From positions 86,037 to 150,036 of the forward strand of contig NZ_BNCL01000009.1 in the NCBI RefSeq assembly GCF_014656455.1: 64,000 nt of DNA, in the 5' to 3' direction. Numbering within the stretch: position 1 is the stretch's first letter; the number at the start of each line of letters is the position of its first letter. Below, in pieces: positions 46,418 through 55,144 of this stretch. A model generated the notes under the pieces. It was given only the letters and a program-made list of their open reading frames with translations. It searched no databases and was not told where the DNA came from. The translations under genes were made by a program, and so were the position numbers. Source of the DNA: Paracoccus aerius. GTDB taxonomy: Bacteria > Pseudomonadota > Alphaproteobacteria > Rhodobacterales > Rhodobacteraceae.

Positions 46418-47959
46418 TTAGTTTTCACGCCGATATTCAGCAGGATCTTGGAAAGCTCCCGCCCATAGCCCGCGGCGCTCAGTCTTTGCCACCTGTTCTT
46501 CTACCTGGTAGGCATCAGAATATTGAAGGTAAGCGCGTGCCATGCCAACTTTGACCATCTCCCGGCCGAGATCAATATCCCCTGCATAGCAGGTCCCTAC
46601 TGACCGGCTGTAGCGATCCTTCTCGATCTCCTCACACCATATCTCTGCATCTCCAATCAGGCGAACCATCATCTCCGTGGCAGTCGAACCGCAGGCAAAC
46701 GAAGACCCATCCCGAGTTTGGCAAGTCTGTGCCGCTTCCGGGGCGTCGATGCCACTGATACGCCAGTGCCGTTCGCCAATTACGAGTGTATCTCCGTCAA
46801 TGATGCGTGGCACTCCTCGGGTGCCTTGCTCGGGGGGCACGGGATCATCTTCGGGATTGGCCAGCTTCGACTCTGCGCCTGCCTGACTAGCGGGGGCACC
46901 GGGCCTCACCATGCCTGACTGGGATCGGCCAGGTTCCATCTCTCCCTTTAGATCCTCGCGAATATCGTCGAGCAACTTCTCCCGGTTCAATGCCATAGAA
47001 AACTCGACCCGCCGGGAACCCTCCCTGTTCTCGCTCCCATCTTCGTTCGCCACGAGCCTCGCAGATGAGTATCCCGTCGAAGATAGCCTCCCACGGGCCC
47101 AGTCCAGCAAGGATCTGCTCTCCAGGCCGCTAAGGCAGACTTCCAAAGCATTCTGTGCCCGCCGCTGAGACAGGCCGAGGTTGTAAAGGTAGGCAGCCTC
47201 CGGAGACTGGCCGGGCTGCCCCTCTGAAGAGGCATGGCCTTCAATCTTCAGATCAGAAATGTCGAGACCCGATGATTGAAGCGTCCGAACCCAAGGGGCG
47301 CAGAACTGGCGCAACATCTTGGGATCGCGGATGCGGTCCTCGCCTACATCGAAGAGGATGTTCTGAGGCAGAATAATCGTCCCGTCGCTGGTGATCTCCC
47401 CTCCGGCGGCACGAATCTTATCGCCAAGTTCGCGCTCCAGCATACCGATGAGGCCTTCCTCTGCAGCGGCCGCCTGTGCCAAGCGTTCGCTGGCTTGGCT
47501 CACCGCATCACTGGGGCGAAGAAGATCTTCCAGTGTGGCGCGCAAACGCATCTCAGGGGTTACCTCAACGACTTCGGAGAGCTTCAGCCGGGTTCCCGGC
47601 TCCAGCTCCACGGCGCCGCTCATCAGGCGCTTGAGGTCCTCTTCACGCATGAACCGGCTGTATCGTTCCGTATCCTCGATGGCGGCCTGATCCTGCGCTC
47701 CGAGCCCCGCTGCTCGCAGTGCCCGGGCCATCGCGAAGGTTCCATCGCTCAGGCCTGCAATAATGCTGGCCTTATCAGCATCGGACATCTCTCCGAGGCT
47801 GTCCGCCAAGCGCAGGCTGCGCTTCTCGGTATCAATCTGCCACCAGGTGAAGAGCAGAAGCAGGATGAAGGATAGAAGGATGAACGCCTCGGCCACCGTC
47901 AGTCCCATAACGGCGCCCCTCTTGTAGTCGCGGCTCGAGCCGAGGCCAGGCTTCAACAT
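46418..47959 (-). CDS. ZorB/MotB-like OmpA protein fused to a staphylococcal-nuclease (TNase) domain
   Basis: 513 residues in three parts. (1) One N-terminal helix, residues 20-41 (AEAFILLSFILLLLFTWWQI) with Glu-24 where MotB/ZorB proteins have the proton-binding acid, then a helical linker to about 190. (2) An OmpA domain, 195-322 (ILFDVGEDRI, IEGHASSEG, LSQRRAQNALEV, SRRVEFSM) that should grip peptidoglycan. (3) A full thermonuclease domain, 384-511: RIIDGDTLVI, RISGIDAPE, DRYSRSVG, MARAYLQY. The catalytic residues of S. aureus nuclease have counterparts: Arg-400, Asp-405, Glu-408, Arg-452. Topology puts the nuclease in the periplasm. Two starts are possible (47959 and Met-18, 47908), both with ribosome sites. 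Confidence 0.82.
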   Translation of the reverse strand: MLKPGLGSSRDYKRGAVMGLTVAEAFILLSFILLLLFTWWQIDTEKRSLRLADSLGEMSDADKASIIAGLSDGTFAMARALRAAGLGAQDQAAIEDTERYSRFMREEDLKRLMSGAVELEPGTRLKLSEVVEVTPEMRLRATLEDLLRPSDAVSQASERLAQAAAAEEGLIGMLERELGDKIRAAGGEITSDGTIILPQNILFDVGEDRIRDPKMLRQFCAPWVRTLQSSGLDISDLKIEGHASSEGQPGQSPEAAYLYNLGLSQRRAQNALEVCLSGLESRSLLDWARGRLSSTGYSSARLVANEDGSENREGSRRVEFSMALNREKLLDDIREDLKGEMEPGRSQSGMVRPGAPASQAGAESKLANPEDDPVPPEQGTRGVPRIIDGDTLVIGERHWRISGIDAPEAAQTCQTRDGSSFACGSTATEMMVRLIGDAEIWCEEIEKDRYSRSVGTCYAGDIDLGREMVKVGMARAYLQYSDAYQVEEQVAKTERRGLWAGAFQDPAEYRREN

Positions 47960-48033
47960 CGCTGAGACCTCTGTATCAGAAACCGATACCTACCGATCAG
48001 AAACTTGGGAAAATGGGCCAGATACAGCATGGC

Positions 48034-49302
48034 TCAGGTTTTCCGCCTCCATCCCCAAGACTTGTTTTCAGATGTGTCCGGAGTTCTTTCCGGGGTTGCC
48101 GCATTCTCATCCCGATCCGTGTTTGCTCCGGGACCCGGCACGACTATGCCGGGCATGGGGCTTACTGCATCCAGGCGGCCGGCAAGCCGTTCGCCGGCTT
48201 CGCCAAGCTTGGTCGCGGACGTATCCAGGTTCTCCGAGATCCGATCCGCGCCTGTCTGGATCGCTTCGCCTGACCGCGCGGTGACCTCGCCGAACGACTG
48301 TGCACCTTCCTCGATGGTCTTGCCGGCATTTTGCAAGGCACCGGCCATCGTCCTGGTGCCAGCCTCAATGTCCTGCTCGAAGGAGGCAGTGAAGGTGCTG
48401 ACCACCTCCTGCGCTCGCGTCAGGGTCGCACTGGTGCGTTCGACATCCGTAGAAAGGGCTTCCGCCGCGGCGACGATCGTGGACACGCTCTCCCGGATAC
48501 GCTCCGCTGCTTCGACGTTGTGACCAGTCAGTTCCGTTGCTGTCGCGGTCATCTCCTCAACCGCTTTCCGTATGCCTTCGGCAGCTATCGCGCTGGAGTC
48601 GTTGACGGCCTTCGTCACCAAATTGAGAGAGGCCTCGGTCTGCAGGCGCACGCTTTCCCGCAATGCGGGTCCGAATTCCTGCGCAGACTTCAGCAGTTCC
48701 TGCTGCATGTCGGAAAGCAGCGTGTCGAAGGCCTCCCGCATGCGCCGTTCCCGCTCAACATTCTGCTGAAGGCTTTCTACGGAGAACGTCTTGACTTGGT
48801 CCAGGCTCATCCCGAGTTCGGTCCGAAACCGGCGGGACGCGTCATTTAAGGCCTGGCGCTCGTGGCGCTCCCGGCTATCCATGTCGATCTTGAACTGCAT
48901 CATCAGCACGCGCAGGAACACGCCAAAGATTGTAGAGGAAAGGGCCACCCCGAAGCCCGCAATGATCTCCGGGATCATGTCAGCCCGGCGGTCGGACGGG
49001 GCCTCGACGACGAAATAGAGCGTCACGGCCAGGGATGTCAGGGTGAAGAGAAAGCCAAGGTAATAGCAGTTGTCGCCGATCGTCTCCGAGTCGAGACGCA
49101 ACGATGTAGCGTTGTATGTGTAGAGGGCATAGCCTACGAGCACCAAGCCCGCAAAAAGAGCGCCGAAGAGCGGATGAAGGGGCAGAAACTTCAGCGCGAT
49201 GCAGCCAATCACGCCCACCACGAAGGCGATACCGAGCGGCGCTGCCTCCTGCATAGGATGACCTGTGGTCCCGTAAATGCGCTTGGTGCTTTTTCGAGCC
49301 AT
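48034..49302 (-). CDS. ZorA/MotA-like proton-channel subunit with helical tail
   Basis: 422 residues. Four helices at about 21-39, 44-62, 79-98 and 110-133; the last pair (DNCYYLGFLFTLTSLAVTLY and IAGFGVALSSTIFGVFLRVL) is the MotA/TolQ/ExbB/ZorA pore signature with small and hydroxyl residues. Then about 250 residues of heptad-like helix (AEGIRKAVEEMTATATEL, AAERIRESVSTIVAAAE) that would project into the cytoplasm, as the tail of ZorA does. ATG overlaps the stop of the upstream vWA-like gene by one base (TGATG). Partner of the OmpA-nuclease 74 bases downstream. Confidence 0.8.
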   Translation of the reverse strand: MARKSTKRIYGTTGHPMQEAAPLGIAFVVGVIGCIALKFLPLHPLFGALFAGLVLVGYALYTYNATSLRLDSETIGDNCYYLGFLFTLTSLAVTLYFVVEAPSDRRADMIPEIIAGFGVALSSTIFGVFLRVLMMQFKIDMDSRERHERQALNDASRRFRTELGMSLDQVKTFSVESLQQNVERERRMREAFDTLLSDMQQELLKSAQEFGPALRESVRLQTEASLNLVTKAVNDSSAIAAEGIRKAVEEMTATATELTGHNVEAAERIRESVSTIVAAAEALSTDVERTSATLTRAQEVVSTFTASFEQDIEAGTRTMAGALQNAGKTIEEGAQSFGEVTARSGEAIQTGADRISENLDTSATKLGEAGERLAGRLDAVSPMPGIVVPGPGANTDRDENAATPERTPDTSENKSWGWRRKT

Positions 49303-50162
49303 CAGAGGTCTCCCAGTCGCTTGACGCCTGGCGCATGCGCGCCCTGTCTTTCGAAATATCGGAGCCAGAAGTCCTCGACTGCGTGCGGGTCCTTGATGCC
49401 CTCGGCCGGGCGCGGCACCTGATAGACCTGCACCTCTGCGTTGGTTAAGGTCGATCCGACGCGCTCGTAATCTGCGGAGTTTCTGAAGCTCTCCCAATCA
49501 CCGCCGCGATAGAAGCTCAGGACATCGCTATGCTGGAGGAGGTCGGTGACCAGAACGATCCGGCGCGGTCCCTCGTAGGTCACGAAGCCAGGCGTCGCCG
49601 AGACCAGGGCCTGCAGACTCTCCATAATCGGCGAACTGTTCGCACCCGATGCGCTGACCATCTGTTCGAGATTGGCCTTCAACGGCGCCAGGAACTGCTC
49701 GCGGTAACGGTTGCCGACCAGGCGGACGTTCTGGGTCAACGCGCTTGCAGACGCGGCATCCTGGGGCTTGCAGAGCGGCTCCGTGGCGCCCCAGTTTGCC
49801 GGGTCCTCACTCACCACCCCCAGTGTGAATTGTGCTCCCCTCGGTGCTCTGTCGATTTCCTCGTCGAGCCACGCCATCAGCTGGGAGTGTTGCGCGGGAG
49901 ATAGAGGATCAGTCAGGTCCAAAAGGATGGAGGTCATGGCAACCGGTCCCGTGGCGACAGGACAAAGCGTATTCTCATCAACGGCAGCCTGGGCTGTCTG
50001 CTGGCCTGCCCACCAAAAACCACCTCCGAGTGCCGCCATGACCGCAACGGCGCCGATGATAAGCACCGGGGTGCCCACGCCGCGTTCGGCACTACCTCGG
50101 CCACGACGGGAGCTCCTGCTCGAGGACCCGCGCCCCTTGCCCCTGCCTCTGGCCCGGGACAT
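49302..50162 (-). CDS. Membrane-anchored vWA-like protein
   Basis: 286 residues. A basic Arg/Ser/Gly-rich N-terminal 28 residues, one helix (about 31-53, PVLIIGAVAVMAALGGGFWW), then a periplasmic domain with a von Willebrand A-like order: TSILLDLTDPLSPAQ (first strand with a DxTD in place of DxSxS), SSPIMESLQALVSAT, and RRIVLVTDLLQHSDVL with a second Asp. The metal site is not canonical. ATG overlaps the upstream stop and its own stop overlaps the ZorA-like ATG, both as TGATG, so the three are translated as a set. Confidence 0.62.
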   Translation of the reverse strand: MSRARGRGKGRGSSSRSSRRGRGSAERGVGTPVLIIGAVAVMAALGGGFWWAGQQTAQAAVDENTLCPVATGPVAMTSILLDLTDPLSPAQHSQLMAWLDEEIDRAPRGAQFTLGVVSEDPANWGATEPLCKPQDAASASALTQNVRLVGNRYREQFLAPLKANLEQMVSASGANSSPIMESLQALVSATPGFVTYEGPRRIVLVTDLLQHSDVLSFYRGGDWESFRNSADYERVGSTLTNAEVQVYQVPRPAEGIKDPHAVEDFWLRYFERQGAHAPGVKRLGDL

Positions 50163-51778
50163 CAGACCGGCTCTCCTACGCCATCAAGCTTGGAAGGCAT
50201 CGGGGCGCTCGACGGGCCTGCGCCGCGCTGAATTTCCTCAGGCAGCTGGAATTCGACAACTGCAGACCTGAAGCTCTCGAATATCTGCTTGATGGCAAAC
50301 TCCACGGCTTGCGTGATCTTCTGCGCTTCCTCTTCAGCTGTCTTCTTCCTGCCCTCGTCGGCTGTGACGGTTGTCCTGAAAACGGGGAACGTGTGACCGA
50401 TAGAGAAGCTCGGCGGTGCCGGTTCACTGCGTGCGGCGATGTTGGCGTCGCGATACACGGCAAGCAGGTAGGCGACCTTGGTGTCGCATTGATCCAGGAA
50501 ACCCTCGAGGTGTGCGTTCAGAGTCGAGTGCCCGTAGAGCGCATCAATAGCCTGGGAGATCCCGTCCCGGACTTGCTGATCAGCATCCCGCAATTCGTCA
50601 ATGGCCAGATCACGCTTGTCCGTGAGCTCTGTGATAGCATCCTCGAAGTGGCCGTTGTGATCCGCGCGTGCATGGGCCAGATCACGCTCGACCTTGCTGT
50701 ATCCAGGGAAGGGATCAAAGGCGTGCCAGCCCTTGATAAAGGCGAAGATGGAGATCAGGGAGCCGAGCGCAAACAGGAACCAGCTGTCCATGCTGGTGAG
50801 ACCGAACGGGTTCGCACGAAGGGCTGGCACAGCCTGCTGGATGGCATCGGACCAGTTTACTTGCGCATCGATTAGGTCGCGGAAGTGGGCGACGGTGAGG
50901 TTGACCGCCAGGGCCAGGAGGATCCAGACTACCAGGCAGCAGAGGCCGAAGAACTTACGAACGATCCTGGTATGGTTCATGCCGCAGGCATAGACACCAA
51001 GAAGAATGCTCATGACCACGTTCACAAGGGAAAAGACAAAGGCTGTCATCCCTCCGCCCGCCAAGCCCTGTTCGTTCCCACGCGAGAACATGAAGGCATT
51101 CAATGCGGTCTCGATACCGATGAAGATGATGACAATCGCGGCGAACCTTCCCCAGCCCTCAAAGTGCTTGGCAGGGCGGCGGAGGCGGTGCTGCTCCCGG
51201 AACTCCTTGCGATGCTGGAAGGTCTCGAAGAGACGCTCCGTCACAGAGGTCATCTGAGCCTTCCAGCCGCGCACAGCAGTCAGGTAGTCGCCGCTGGCAT
51301 TCTGCGCGACGATTTCGACTTCCTTTCGCATCGTCCCCGCACGGGACAGGCGCTCGTTGTAAACCTGTCGATTGTTCTCGTAATTCTCGAGGCCCTTGTT
51401 GCGGACATCGTTGATCCGATTGATGATCCGTGCCTCGACGGCGTCATGGGTCGTCGACCCAGGAGCGGGCTGCTGCTTGCTGCCGCGCTGCTCCCCTTCT
51501 TCGTCTAGCTTAAGCTCCTTGCGGATCTTCTCCTGGTCTATCTCCGGAAAAACCGTCAGCGTTGGAAGCAGGTCGTCCGACCGCAACATTGACTTCAGCT
51601 TGTCGAGCACAAGGACTACCTCCAGCCATCTCACAGTTCGATCACATACCGCGCAAGTATTGGTGATGAAATCTTTTACCGACGTTTTTTGAAATCTCCT
51701 GCGATTAAGTTTTGTGGTCATGCTTAAGGGGGGAGATAGTTCTCCCGACAATCCTCCGGTGGACCTGAAGTCCCCCAT
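50162..51778 (-). CDS. Four-helix membrane protein with cytoplasmic coiled coils
   Basis: 538 residues, no family recognised. A charged N-terminal 200 residues (KIRKELKLDEEGEQRGS, EARIINRINDVRNKG), four helices at about 211-231, 242-262, 276-297 and 332-349 (RFAAIVIIFIGIETALNAFM, KFFGLCCLVVWILLALAVNL), then helical stretches with coiled-coil look (ERDLAHARADHNGHFEDAI, DELRDADQQVRDGISQ) and a C-terminal 40 residues rich in Pro. First gene of the cassette. Start 51778 has AGGG 10 bases upstream; Met-20 (51721) lacks a ribosome site. Confidence 0.66.
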   Translation of the reverse strand: MGDFRSTGGLSGELSPPLSMTTKLNRRRFQKTSVKDFITNTCAVCDRTVRWLEVVLVLDKLKSMLRSDDLLPTLTVFPEIDQEKIRKELKLDEEGEQRGSKQQPAPGSTTHDAVEARIINRINDVRNKGLENYENNRQVYNERLSRAGTMRKEVEIVAQNASGDYLTAVRGWKAQMTSVTERLFETFQHRKEFREQHRLRRPAKHFEGWGRFAAIVIIFIGIETALNAFMFSRGNEQGLAGGGMTAFVFSLVNVVMSILLGVYACGMNHTRIVRKFFGLCCLVVWILLALAVNLTVAHFRDLIDAQVNWSDAIQQAVPALRANPFGLTSMDSWFLFALGSLISIFAFIKGWHAFDPFPGYSKVERDLAHARADHNGHFEDAITELTDKRDLAIDELRDADQQVRDGISQAIDALYGHSTLNAHLEGFLDQCDTKVAYLLAVYRDANIAARSEPAPPSFSIGHTFPVFRTTVTADEGRKKTAEEEAQKITQAVEFAIKQIFESFRSAVVEFQLPEEIQRGAGPSSAPMPSKLDGVGEPV

Positions 51779-51798
51779 GTGGTGAAATCCCTTTCAGC

Positions 51799-52062
51799 GT
51801 GTCCGGCCCAGTTTTTCCATCGGCCGGACTTCAGATGCAGGACGGACAGTTAAGCGAAGGCGTCGTCAGAATGCCAAGAGTGAAAAAGCCTGTGCGCATC
51901 GGAAGCCTTAAGGGACTGGCCAGCTACGTGCCGGACTTGCTGGAACCCATGACTGAAGAAGAGTTGAAGGAGTGGGGGGGTGATCCAATCGATCCCTTGA
52001 CTCAAAACGCAGATAAAATTGCGCCAACGCGTTCTCCTTCGCGCGAAGATGAACCAAAGTAA
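51799..52062 (+). CDS. Small acidic protein of unknown function
   Basis: Up to 87 residues from GTG 51799, or 63 from ATG 51871 (MPRVKKPVRIGSLKGL, DLLEPMTEEELKEWGGDP). The acidic helix in the middle looks protein-like. Divergent from the membrane-protein gene with only 20 bases between them. No family recognised; could be spurious. Confidence 0.38.
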   Translation: MSGPVFPSAGLQMQDGQLSEGVVRMPRVKKPVRIGSLKGLASYVPDLLEPMTEEELKEWGGDPIDPLTQNADKIAPTRSPSREDEPK

Positions 52063-52103
52063 CCGTCCGGCCTGACTGCTCTGCCTCGGTCTGAGAGAGC
52101 CGG

Positions 52104-52133
52104 ATAGTGTCCACCATCGATAGTGGACACTAT
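52104..52133. repeat. Perfect inverted repeat ATAGTGTCCAC
   Basis: ATAGTGTCCAC (52104-52114) and GTGGACACTAT (52123-52133) are exact 11-base inverse complements around CATCGATA. It lies immediately before the IS66-type accessory gene fragment and could be the end of the insertion or a regulator site. Confidence 0.8.
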
Positions 52134-52142
52134 GGTGATGGC

Positions 52143-52364
52143 GTGGCGCGTCGGACGAAGCGGCTTTGGACGGAGAACGAGAGGCGGGCGATCTGTTTGC
52201 GGGCGACGGCACCTGGTGTGTCGGTTGAGCGTGTGGCGCAGCGCTATGCGATGAACGCCAACCTGATCTTCAAATGGCTGCGCGACCCGCGCTATGCGCC
52301 GGAGTCCCCGGCGGAGCCGGACGCAGCGTGCTTTCTGCCGGTCGAGGCCTTGACCAGCCGCTGA
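52143..52364 (+). CDS. IS66-family accessory protein TnpA, truncated
   Basis: 73 residues from GTG 52143. RRTKRLWTENERRAICLRA, then VERVAQRYAMNANLIFKWLRD, is the IS66/IS3-type HTH (ArsR-like transposase OrfA) region; FLPVEALTS marks the family end, reached early (usual length is 110-140). No tnpB or tnpC follows, so this is the remnant of an inactivated element. Confidence 0.68.
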   Translation: MARRTKRLWTENERRAICLRATAPGVSVERVAQRYAMNANLIFKWLRDPRYAPESPAEPDAACFLPVEALTSR

Positions 52365-52522
52365 ACTTTCATCCAGTGGCGACCGGAGCCCTGTTGGTGT
52401 TGCCCTGCCTACCAAATTTGGACCATGTGAAGCCGGAGCTTCCGGCCTTGTGCGCCGCTCCCCAACCTTGGATCGCCGGATGCTGGAGTTTTCCGGCTTG
52501 CGTTTCCGCGCAATCTTCCAAC

Positions 52523-54817
52523 CTAAACCAGGAAGTCGTCTGCGAATGTGCTGACCGACGCGAAAGCCGCGGCGTCATCCGGCTCGGCCGCCAATGCGGG
52601 CAACTTCGGCGCCTTCATTGTGACGGACGAGGTCAGTTGGTCGTTTGACAAACCCACGAGGAGGAGTTTTTCCGCGCCATGGGCCCCGTCGGTGTCTTTC
52701 TCAGGCCTCACTTTCCCGTCTTTGCCCTTTACCTCCTTCGAGACGCTGTAGAGCCCCCACCCTTTGCTGCTTAGCGTCCAAAGGTCCAGATCGACGATCT
52801 TGAAGTCGATCCTGGCGGGGGACTTGGCTCCGATCGGGATGTCGAAGGTGACATGGGATCTCATGGTCTCGCCGCTGACCCCGATCCGGATGCCATAGAC
52901 GGCGGCGCCTCCATCGGTATCCTCTCGCCAGATCCGCCCGTGACCCGAGCCTCCCGTTGCCGGCTCCGAACCAACGAGATTTGCGGGCAGCTTCCAGTCC
53001 TTTCTATCAGCCGTGGCGGTGAAGAACACATCGATGCTCTTTCTGAAGTGATCGAGCTTCTTGCCGCCGAAAACGTCCATCACATCAAAGCCTACAGTAG
53101 CCTCAGCAGGGCCGGCACCAGGTCGAGGCCTTGTCACCACATCATCGATCCCTTGGATCTTCGTCTGTTTGACCTCGCCAGTCACCTGAACGACGACAGG
53201 GACGACTGGAAAGAAATAGCCTCCCTTATAGACGAGATCGCCATTGCCCTCGACCGAGTCCCTGACATGGTCAAAGAAAGCCTTTCTGAATTCCCGGCTC
53301 ACGATAAAACAGCCTTCGGAATTGCCATTATACTGTCCGCTGTGGATCTGGACGTTCGTTCGTTCAACGCCGTCATGAATGAGGAGCCCTTGTCCTTTCG
53401 TCCATCCACTGAGTTCTATCCGCTCGCCGAGTTTGCGATCGGAGCGATAATGACCGCTATATGATCCGGTTCCAATTGGTGTAAGCGTATCCCAGAGAAT
53501 ATCGTCCAGCGGCTGATGCAATCCCTGGGCGGGGCCGTCGATGCCGTTGGTCAGCTTGGTGACTTCGATCCCGTTCTCGAAAACCTTGCCCGTCGCATGG
53601 CCGTCTGAAGTGCGATTGATGACGAACCTGATGGCGCTGAGGTCCTGCTTTCCGTTCTGGAACTGGGCCACTTCACCATCCTGGATCAGGTCTAATCCCT
53701 CGCTCCCGGAAGAAAGGACGACTCGGCCATCTCCATCCCTGTTGGTGACCTTCCCTCCTGTTTCTGGGGTAAACACGAGATTGCGGGACTGGTTGAAACG
53801 GCTCCAGTTGTTTTCAAATGCGGTCGATTGGAAGACGAAGGTATCAACATCTGCACCTCCTATCAGGGAGTCATTGCCGACGCCGCCGTTCAGCACATCT
53901 CGGCCCTTTCCCCCGATCAATCTGTCAACGCCCGCTTCTCCGAGGAGCCGGTCATTGCCCGAGTCACCCACGACTTGGTCGTCGCCATCCCCAGCAGTCA
54001 GGTAATCATTCCCGATCCCTCCCAAAAGGAGGTCTCCGTCTGCACCGCCGAACAAGGAGTCGTTGCCCGCTCCACCATGGATCGTATCAATGCCGCCCTC
54101 ACCCCAGAGCTTGTCATTGGCGCCATTTCCGTGAAGCAGGTCATTGCCCGAGTTCCCTCTGATGAGGTCAGCGAGCGCACCACCCGCAATCCGGTCATCG
54201 CCGGCTCCCGCGCTGAAGATCTGGGTCGCGTCCCAGGCAACGGATGTGCCAGGCAGGGCAGCTGCATTGGGCAGTGCAACGACGTCATTTCCGTCCAAAG
54301 CAGCATAGAGACCCGCACTATCATTGACAGCGTCTTGCTGCTCTGAAGTCAGGCTGTTGAAGTTGACTGTATCGGCATCTTCAGTAAACAGGGTCGATGG
54401 GACCCATAGTTCGACCCAACTATAATCTGCAAAGGTCCAGGTTAATGGTGCCGTTCCCGGGGGATAATAGTAAGCTTGCTGAACGGCACGAGGAATCATT
54501 GGTTCGGAGCCATAATCAAAGGGCCTATCCTTCGTGGCACCTACATATGTGGCGTAATATATATAGTAATCAACGACAGTCTCTGACTTTATAGAGGCTG
54601 ACCAGATAAGACCATTGTTTTGTGGCCTCCCAGGCTCCGCAACTATCGCCCCATGAATAATGTCATTGCGTCCTATACCTGCAGCCGAGTAGGATATACC
54701 AACAGACCATTCTTTATCCAAGAAATGCTGTTTGCTTTTATCAACCACTGGTGGATCGCCATTGGATACAGTGTAAATGACTTCTTCGATATTGAACTTC
54801 GCATATATCCAAGCCAT
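52523..54817 (-). CDS. RTX calcium-binding protein, probably type I secreted, with a DUF5675-like domain
   Basis: 764 residues from ATG 54817 (GAGGGG before it; a Met 4 codons earlier lacks a ribosome site). N-terminal 200 residues unassigned ([19 protein letters not shown]). Then about seven nonapeptide Ca-binding repeats, near residues 200-325 ([32 protein letters not shown]). [17 protein letters not shown] followed by NSEGCFIVS (about residues 478-507) resembles DUF5675, a family with an IHxGN...GCI pattern found in phage and toxin proteins. The C-terminus [16 protein letters not shown] ends in acid-acid-hydrophobic residues as type I export signals do. No hlyB/hlyD/tolC lies near. Confidence 0.78.
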   Translation of the reverse strand: MAWIYAKFNIEEVIYTVSNGDPPVVDKSKQHFLDKEWSVGISYSAAGIGRNDIIHGAIVAEPGRPQNNGLIWSASIKSETVVDYYIYYATYVGATKDRPFDYGSEPMIPRAVQQAYYYPPGTAPLTWTFADYSWVELWVPSTLFTEDADTVNFNSLTSEQQDAVNDSAGLYAALDGNDVVALPNAAALPGTSVAWDATQIFSAGAGDDRIAGGALADLIRGNSGNDLLHGNGANDKLWGEGGIDTIHGGAGNDSLFGGADGDLLLGGIGNDYLTAGDGDDQVVGDSGNDRLLGEAGVDRLIGGKGRDVLNGGVGNDSLIGGADVDTFVFQSTAFENNWSRFNQSRNLVFTPETGGKVTNRDGDGRVVLSSGSEGLDLIQDGEVAQFQNGKQDLSAIRFVINRTSDGHATGKVFENGIEVTKLTNGIDGPAQGLHQPLDDILWDTLTPIGTGSYSGHYRSDRKLGERIELSGWTKGQGLLIHDGVERTNVQIHSGQYNGNSEGCFIVSREFRKAFFDHVRDSVEGNGDLVYKGGYFFPVVPVVVQVTGEVKQTKIQGIDDVVTRPRPGAGPAEATVGFDVMDVFGGKKLDHFRKSIDVFFTATADRKDWKLPANLVGSEPATGGSGHGRIWREDTDGGAAVYGIRIGVSGETMRSHVTFDIPIGAKSPARIDFKIVDLDLWTLSSKGWGLYSVSKEVKGKDGKVRPEKDTDGAHGAEKLLLVGLSNDQLTSSVTMKAPKLPALAAEPDDAAAFASVSTFADDFLV

Positions 54818-54951
54818 GGTGCCCCTCAAAACGAAACCAATTGACGAACCCGCCTCGAATTTGCCTTACATCAAACGCATGGGTTTGGCGACGATTCTCT
54901 ACAAAGCGCATATGGCCTATGTCTCGTTGATTCAGATTTTTGGACAGTCGA

Positions 54952-55140
54952 TCAAGAAAAAGTCTTGGCGTCCTGATCATCATCAGGTATCGCGCATCCT
55001 CCTTGCAAATCTTCCATCGCTCCGACGATTTGCAGGGCTATCTGCAACGGCTCCAGTTCCCAGGACCAGAAGTCGTCGAATGTGAGCACCTTAACTGAGG
55101 TGATTTTCTTGAACGATTCGCGGGTCTGCAGAGCTTGCAC
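54952..55140 (-). CDS. Possible small acidic protein behind dnaE2
   Basis: 62 codons with GTG start, 4 bases after the dnaE2 stop: SFKKITSVKVLTFDDFWSWE, then ALQIVGAMEDLQGG and an acidic tail (IPDDDQDAKTFS). TAGG lies just before GTG. Not a family I know; the position and acidic composition make it a weak candidate for a co-translated partner, or a chance frame. Confidence 0.3.
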   Translation of the reverse strand: MQALQTRESFKKITSVKVLTFDDFWSWELEPLQIALQIVGAMEDLQGGCAIPDDDQDAKTFS

Positions 55141-55144
55141 TCGC

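Noticed and set aside
46117..46428. 103-codon minus-strand frame between the OmpA-nuclease and the secreted protein genes
   Set aside because: No ribosome site, no domain, Cys/Arg-rich random look; treated as intergenic.
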